Source: Nymphaea colorata (lineage: Eukaryota; Streptophyta; Magnoliopsida; Nymphaeales; Nymphaeaceae). From it: a DNA stretch of 64,000 bases. Both the position numbers and the translations under genes were made by a program. Shown here one piece after another: positions 57,555 through 64,000 of the stretch. Every line of letters starts with the position of its first letter. Positions within the stretch are counted from its first letter, which is position 1. The notes under the pieces were generated by a model that had not been told where the DNA came from, ran no database searches, and saw nothing but the letters and a program-made list of their open reading frames with translations. Where the stretch lies: positions 684,001-748,000 of the forward strand of contig NC_045149.1 of NCBI RefSeq assembly GCF_008831285.2, read 5' to 3'.

Positions 57555-58098
57555 TTCATCTCTTAGCTCTTGAAACAGCACAGATGATAAGTACCTCTCC
57601 CCAAAGCTTGGATGTACAGTCTGAAATGGCATCAGCACAAAACTTCTTCAATCTTCTCACTTTTCTCATTCACACACATGCACGCAGACAAGCACAAATG
57701 CAAGCAGAAAGTGGATGCTGGACTTGAAGTACAAAAATGACATTTGAAGAAATGCTTCATACCACAATTAATTTCCCTTTGTTCTCAGGCCTTTTTGCTA
57801 GCCTTAGTGCTGCTACTGTGTTCGCTCCAGAGGATATTCCCACCTACAGAACATGTATGGTCTCATCAAACAGGAATATATATAGGGTGCCGATTCTTCA
57901 TTGCACAAGGAAAAAAAGTCATGAATGCCAAAGATAAATGAAGAATTGTAAGATGAAAACAAATTTACCATGAGCCCTTCTTTTACTGCCAGTTCCCTTG
58001 CCATTTTTACTGCATCTTCACTAGTGACCTGATGTATAATTTTTTTTGAAGTTTAAACAAAACAAAAATGTCACTTTGCTGGGATCACCAAACAGCTT

Positions 58099-58133
<35 letters not shown>

Positions 58134-59778
58134 CTGTCCCTCGCCTCGAGCACTTCATCCATTATGTCCAAATCTAGAATCTTTGGGATGAAGCCAACCC
58201 CATTTCCTGTGATATGGTGAGGACCTGTGTACAAGAGCAACAACACATGCATGATTGCTTGTCATTCCTAGGAACCTAGAAGTAAGGAATTTTGCTTTTA
58301 ATTGGGAGATTAATTAAGAAATTAACATAAGCTGGGAATTGAGTAAATTGAACGGAAGCGAGCTGCTTTATAGGGCTCCTGAAATTCTTGTGATTGTACA
58401 TATATGCTTGACCTGTCCCAACGTTAGTGTCTACATGAATAGAAAATAATCAATGAAGAATTTCAGTTATAATGCCTCACGGATTTGATGGGAAGATAAG
58501 ATCTTGCTAAGTCCCGAAACCTTTATTCATATTTGATGCAGACAATACGATATTATGTTTTGAATCTGTACAAGATGGTGATTGAATTAAAATGAGAAAG
58601 AAAGAGCGAGTATGAACTTTTTCCCTGAAGTTGTAGGTCCTTTCAGGCTTAATCACGAATTTACAACATATTCCTGCCACCTCTCGTCCCTCCTGTAATT
58701 TTGTCCGTTTAGTCCTTTTCTTTCTATAAACATTGAAAATAGGTGGTTATATTTGAGATTCTTTTTCATTCAAGTCATTTCTCTGGGGAGAGAGAGAGAA
58801 AGAGAGATCAGGCTTACCTGGTTTTCCACCGTTTATTACATTGCTCTCAGCTGGCTCGAGTCCGTAAATCTGCGATGTCAAGTTAGCTTTTAAGCATTAC
58901 TGACAATGGAAAAGTGAAACAGCATATCGATAGAACTTTGACGCCCCAGAAAATCAAGTACCCTTTCAAGTCTTTTTGGACACAAAATGTTTAATTTGCA
59001 TCTGAAACGGCATTTAAGGCATGTTTGGATGATGATCGAAACTTAGTCTGTGAAAAACCCAGTTTTGACGAAACTCCATTTTCAAAAGAAAGTAAATAAC
59101 CTTACCCCGCCAAGTCATTCATAGAAATCAATGTTTTTGTGTTGCCATCCAAATGCACAAGAAAAAAAGGTTTCATTCAAACACAACCTTTGGTTTCTCT
59201 TGTACGCTGAAAGGTGTAGGGCACCTGTCATTTTGGATTACTTAAATGATACCAACCACAGGTTGCTAGAAATGTGGAAAAGTTGGATTTATGATCAATT
59301 TATCATAATGTCCTTAGGTAAGTAATGGAATATATCCTAGCAATATATATGGCAAATTTATTCAAAAGAACATTATAACTATGATGAATGATCCGAACGG
59401 CGTCCACATCCATGTAATCCAGAAGAAGCAAAATTAGTGGCCAACTAGCGGAGCAATCCGAGTTCACCTAAGACAATTAACAATTCTGGATGAACGCAAG
59501 ATTTTGATTACATAGATGCATCTCTTAACATAATCTTAGAGCTATAAGGCTGTTTGCCTTGTCCTACCACCTGAAGTTGCTGTAGATGAATCCAACATAT
59601 GAATGTTTTTAAAATATTTACAATTGTATGCTTTAAAAGAAAACCTGAAAAAATCTGTAGGTTGAATTTTTAGTAAAAGTAACTTCATTTAATGGCCTTC
59701 GATTTTTTCATTTTTTTCTTAAAAACCTACAGATTTTGGGTGGGGTGAGTGCATTGTGTAGAAATATATATACATATC

Positions 59779-59814
<36 letters not shown>

Positions 59815-62800
59815 CCTTGATATTGGGATTCTTGGACTTCAAATACCTCCCAACACCTGAAACAGTGCCTCCACTCCCTATGCCCATCACAAAGATGTCA
59901 ACTTGCCCAAGGGTGTCCTCCCATATCTCAGGCCCAGTGGTCTCAAAGTGCACCTGAACAGTTCCATTCCACCTTATTAATAACTCAAAGTTATAAATTA
60001 ATTTAGCACATATATGTATGCATAGAGAATCAATTACAGGTAAGTGCATTTACCTGAGTGTTCACAGGGTTCTCAAACTGCTGGAGCATGAAGGCATTAG
60101 GGGTGGACTCGAAGAGCTGGGTCGCCTTCCTGACCGTGCCACCCATCCCCTTGGTCGGGTCCGTGAGAACGAGCTCGGCGCCAAAGGCCCTCATGGTCAC
60201 CCTCCTCTCCAGGCTGGTGTAGGAAGGCATCGTCAGTATCAGCCTGTACCCTTTCATTGCTGCAATGAAGGCGAGGCCTATCCCCATGTTCCCCGATGTT
60301 GGCTCTATCAGGACTGTCTTCACTTGGTGCCCGCCGCCCCCCATACAACAACAAATATTCAGCCAATTATAAATTAACTTGTCCATACGCTGCTGCTCAA
60401 ATTGAATTGATCGCCTCTCCTCTAAGCATACCACAATATTTGTGTAACCTTTTAGTATAGCAGCGAGCTTATATATATATATATATATATGTGTGTGTAT
60501 GTGTGGAGAGTCTAAAGTAGTAGTTCGAGTACTAATTAATCCGTTAAGAAAAAATCACAGAAAACAGCCTAAAGTTTAGGCAAATAACGAATTGCTGCTC
60601 AACTTTTAAAAGTTAACAAACAGGCGCTCAACTTTTAAAATTACAAGTACCTCTTTTGCGAACAAAAAGTGTTTTCTTTTCAACCAAGAAAGGCAATATC
60701 GCTCTCTGTGAGAGGGGCACTTTTATCCTCCTGTATAAAAAATTAATGGTTTTTTTTTTTGGGTAGGTAGCTCTTTGAGAATGTATTATTTCAAAGAGCC
60801 ACCTACGAAAGGCCGATAAATATTAATTTATTATTTGCCTCAGCATTTTCATTGTAATATTTTTCATTAATTAGTGGTCAATTTGACAGAGAGAAAGAGA
60901 GGGACACTTAAACAAGTTCGAAATCATAAATCAAATTCAATGTTTTCTAAACTAGTAGTACAAGCAGAGCAGGTAGGGTTAGTGAGTGGAGTTGTTTTAC
61001 CTTCTCTGGTGAAATTAACCCTTTTTTCTCCGCATCTGATATCATGGCAAATCCAACTCTGCAGTGAATTATACAAAAAGTTATGCACACATGATTGGCT
61101 AATTAATTGCACTTAGATGCCTAATATAATTGACCTCACCAATTCACTTAGCAACAGCTTTTTTGAAGTATCAATCCAAAAATAGCGCCAAAACTAGGAA
61201 AATGGGAAAATACATGTTGAATCCATACTACACATACACATGTTTTTATAAACAAAGATGGATACAGACACATCACCACATGTATAAAATAAGGCACACG
61301 TACATGTGTATTGATCATGAGCAGACATTCACATACAAAAGTTACCTGTCTTTGATGCTACAGCATGGCTGCATCATCTCTAGTTTGGCAGCAACATAAG
61401 CTCCGTAGCCTTCCGTGACTTTATTCAAGTAGACCAGTGGAGTCCTCCCTATCAACTGCATGCAGATAAAAGATATGTACATATAGGAGCATGCAGCTGT
61501 TGTCAACATGGTAGAAGTTGAGAACAGTAATCAAATGGTTGATTATTCTTTCTTGGAAGAAAATTAGTACATACACTTTCTCAACATCTTGATCCTTTAT
61601 CCAGAAAAAAAAATAACTAGAGTTTGAATGTTCTACACGAATGAGGCAAATAAAATATGTAAAGCATGCGAGGGAATCGGATTTGGATTTAGACCTTATG
61701 TTGTAAATGAGTAGCATAAGATCCAACACCTACGTGTATTTGGGTCAGACTTTTATTGGATCCTAGACTGGTATCAGATTCAAATTCATATTCATTCATG
61801 AAATTGCTTAATGGATGTAAATCGAATTACGTGTTGAACCTAATTTTTTTCTTCTTTCTTATTTTTTTTTTCGATTAACAACTATCATGTGTGCCTTAAA
61901 ATTGATAGGAAGGAAAAGGACCTTGAAAATGTAATCTCATTTGAAACCTAGTTTTACACGTACACACACATATACACAAGACAGAGTGGAAGAAACGTTA
62001 TTATGGTTGTTTTATATAATAACTAAGAACCATGCACTTTTGGAAGTTATAATTGCACGCGTTTTTTTTTTTATAGAGAGATGTTACTTAAAAATATGTA
62101 GAGCGTCAATATAACTATATATATAGTAATAAATTACTTATAATATGTAAAGCGTCAATGTAATTATGTATACAGTAGTTTTAGAAATTCAACGTCAAAA
62201 TATAACATTAAATTTTGGATCTTACTCAATATTGCGGTTTATTTTTCATTTTTATGTTTAAGATATAGCTGGCAGCATTGTTGGACATTTTATATATGAT
62301 ATTAGTAAAACGGATGCCTTTCACTTTTCCTTTTCATTGTGTAAAAGAGTCGAATCTTAAGGTGATCAAACACAAACAATCGAGCCGGGTGACTTGATCT
62401 GCGCACCTCGAGCTCACTTTCAGGATCACCCAGCAGAGTCGGAAGCTGAGATCGGTTGACCATGGGATATCAGAGTGCAGTCAAACCAGGTCGAGTCCAA
62501 CTCATCAAGTCGACGCAACCTTTCATCGACTTCAACCACCGATATAATTACGCTTTGTCTGCTTCGCAAAAAAGCTGGGACAACAGCCCCTGAACCTTTT
62601 TGGTCCCAGCTCCAGACAATAATGCTGGCTGCAGTATAAAATGATTAAAATGCCCTCACAGCAACTTCCAGGGACTTGAAGACCAGTTGGGTACTGCTCT
62701 CAGTAAGGAAAATTTAAAATTCCCTTGAAATATCAAATATAAAAACGAGGTTTTTTTTTTTTTTGTGGGACTTGCCCACACTGTGCCCACACGGGCCTCC

Positions 62801-63646
62801 ACCCCTAGTTGTATAAACTCAACTTTGGGCCCAAAGTTTCGGCTAGGTAGGCGATAGGAACTTGGTTCGAATCACATCGGCACCGTTTTTGCTCTTGCAA
62901 AATGCGTACAAAGTCTCTCAACCTGAAAGCAAAAGAAGGAAAAAAAAAAAAAGACTTTGGAATATAAACTAATTACATAAAAAGGGGTTAATAAGACCTC
63001 TTCGCAAGTTACGCGTCCCCAAATAGAAAAATAGCAGAAAAGAAGAGCAAGAAAATAAGCTTTGCAGTCCTTCCCAAATTTTCTTTTTGAGTCTTGCAGT
63101 TGAAACCAAGCTTAAAAAGGATGATAAAATTAAATTAATGCAAAGATAAAACTCTGGCTTTTACTTTTATAAAATGTTTAAGTGTCTCCTGTTGCTCCTA
63201 AACTCGTGGGTGACTGGCAGCACAAGACCTAAGCAGAAGCTTTTGTAGTTTACTCAACATTCTACCGTCATTAAGAAAAAAAAAATAAATGAAATATTTT
63301 TTATTCCAAAATGGAGAGAGAGGGCACCGCTATGAACACAACAATGGCGCCCATATATATATATCATGTTCGTTCTGAAGATGCGAATTCCTAAATGCAA
63401 TGAATATCAAATTTCCACCGAAAATAAAAACCATCTCGAAAACCTAAGAAATAATTAATAGGAGAAGAAAAGTACCTCGGATGCATCTTTTTTGACATTT
63501 ATGCCCCTGGGGGAATGAGGGAAGACGTCGGAGCCGGCACCGGCAGCCTGAGTCGAGTAGCGGCAGACTTGTTCCCTTCCACGGAGAGAAGCCTGCAGCA
63601 GCGCCCTTGCCCACTCCCTCCTCCCCTTCAACGCAAGCTTAGACAT
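57555..63646 (-). CDS. CAS: Mitochondrial beta-cyanoalanine synthase, 10 exons, last exon frameshifted
   Basis: Exons run 63646-63476, 61455-61346, 61058-61001, 60317-60054, 59953-59816, 58869-58818, 58224-58145, 58028-57969, 57843-57763 and 57620-57555. This PLP enzyme of the cysteine synthase family converts cysteine and cyanide to beta-cyanoalanine and sulfide. The Arg-rich start with CRYSTQ looks like a mitochondrial presequence. PCCSIKDR holds the PLP lysine. [48 protein letters not shown] and [13 protein letters not shown] fit cyanoalanine synthase better than O-acetylserine lyases. An extra G (57598-57602) after PSFG shifts the frame. As written, the protein is 359 residues with an unrelated end, while the conserved ending [11 protein letters not shown]...SVD lies in the +1 frame to 57521. 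Exon 7 needs a GC donor. The first ATG is 63646, because the codon two upstream is TTG. Confidence 0.9.
58107..58130. repeat. (GA)n microsatellite in CAS intron 7
   Basis: A pure GA run starts about 15 bp past the GC-type donor of CAS exon 7, on the intron side. Confidence 0.9.
59760..59812. repeat. (TA)n(GA)n microsatellite in CAS intron 5
   Basis: Lies immediately inside the donor of exon 5 (59816), only a few bases from the splice junction. Confidence 0.85.
60470..60505. repeat. (TA)n(TG)n microsatellite in CAS intron 3
   Basis: TA dinucleotides followed by TGTGTGTATGTGTG. It is intronic, between exons 3 and 4. Confidence 0.85.
61456..63475 (-). other. CAS intron 1 (2.0 kb)
   Basis: GT donor after the Glu of KKDASE and a GCATGCAG acceptor. 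It holds a candidate SINE (62770-62955), short related AAGCGTCAAT/AGAGCGTCAAT repeats near 62100-62165, and AT-rich unique DNA. No other gene is seen. Confidence 0.7.
62770..62955 (+). mobile_element. Candidate tRNA-derived SINE
   Basis: Contains a B-box-like GGTTCGAATCA at 62868-62878, preceded about 30 bp earlier by TCGGCTAGGTAGG, similar to an RNA polymerase III A box, and ends in an A14 tail near 62939-62952. The GC-richer upstream part GCCCACACTGTGCCCACACG resembles text at 39.5 kb and 43.07 kb. Boundaries and target duplication are not established. Confidence 0.4.
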
Positions 63647-63690
63647 CTCCAATCAATCGCGTCTCTCTCACTCACTTGGTATCTGTATCC

Positions 63691-63699
63691 ATATATAGA
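63691..63699 (-). promoter_or_regulatory. TATA box of the CAS gene
   Basis: The minus strand reads TCTATATAT about 45 bp upstream of the ATG at 63646. The predicted transcription start would leave only a 10-20 nt leader, so a more distant start is also possible. Confidence 0.5.
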
Positions 63700-64000
63700 C
63701 AAGCAGCGGCGCTACCTCCTTTGAACCCATGTTTAACCCAAACTTTTGCGTAATTTACAGATGCGACTGCTTGGATGACGCGGGCCGTTCATTGAACGAT
63801 GAATGAGCACATTTCAGCATCATCACCTTTTGTCCCTCAATAGGACAGGACACGCATGTGAGGAGCCGAGGCGGCCCTTGGAATGGACCAAAGGCCAGTA
63901 CTGCAAAAAAGCAGCTGTACACTTTTATAAGCCGGAAATGAACCCGCATATTACGTATAAATCTGGAATGGGACCATCAGCAGATCCGCCTAAAAAAAAA
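63700..64000. other. CAS upstream region
   Basis: Promoter-side flank of the cyanoalanine synthase gene. No other gene is recognised before the window ends. Confidence 0.4.

Noticed and set aside
57737-57941. Plus-strand frames over the cyanoalanine synthase exons
   Set aside because: They are antisense shadows of exons 8-9.
60018-60377. 119-codon plus-strand frame
   Set aside because: It is the antisense shadow of cyanoalanine synthase exon 4, which has strong family conservation on the minus strand.

Overview
This window is plant nuclear DNA from a flowering plant. The evidence is two multi-exon plant metabolic genes with GT-AG introns of up to about 3 kb, plus a dense background of plant-type LTR retrotransposons, Mutator/FAR1-like transposon debris, LINE remnants, satellites and microsatellites. 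The species cannot be fixed from the sequence alone.

Layout: 1-1.3 kb is a 56-bp AT-rich minisatellite. 1.75-7.86 kb is a Ty3/gypsy chromovirus on the minus strand, with recognisable LTRs, PBS, PPT, gag, protease, RNase H, integrase and chromodomain, but without the reverse-transcriptase palm. About 8.4-26.6 kb is a region I read as one very large degraded Mutator-like element. It has candidate terminal inverted repeats at both ends, a broken plant-mobile-domain gene (+), a broken FAR1/FHY3-like transposase gene (-), and several tandem or inverted arrays all built on a TTATC core. 26.9-28.4 kb is a copia gag-protease-integrase remnant. 30.5-36.2 kb is a nearly full-length Ty1/copia element (-) with both LTRs, PBS and PPT and an internal tandem triplication. 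36.3-37.2 kb is a 0.9-kb terminal-inverted-repeat element. 37-44.6 kb is gene-poor, with a LINE ORF1 scrap.

The genic end starts at 44.7 kb. An apparently intact squalene epoxidase gene (+, 8 exons, 517 codons) makes 2,3-oxidosqualene for sterol and triterpene synthesis. A mitochondrial beta-cyanoalanine synthase gene (-, 10 exons) detoxifies the cyanide released during ethylene synthesis. The two genes converge and are separated by a 3-prime copia fragment and a LINE 3-prime remnant. As sequenced, the cyanoalanine synthase gene carries a one-base insertion in its last exon and needs one GC-AG intron, so it may be damaged or there may be a base error.

The part most worth following up is the TTATC-based repeat family. 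It appears as a 56-bp minisatellite, a roughly 170-bp satellite, a roughly 250-bp duplication and a 0.45-kb palindrome, nearly all inside or next to the putative giant Mutator-like element. Exon boundaries were set by hand from splice sites and protein-family conservation. Repeat boundaries are approximate where stated.
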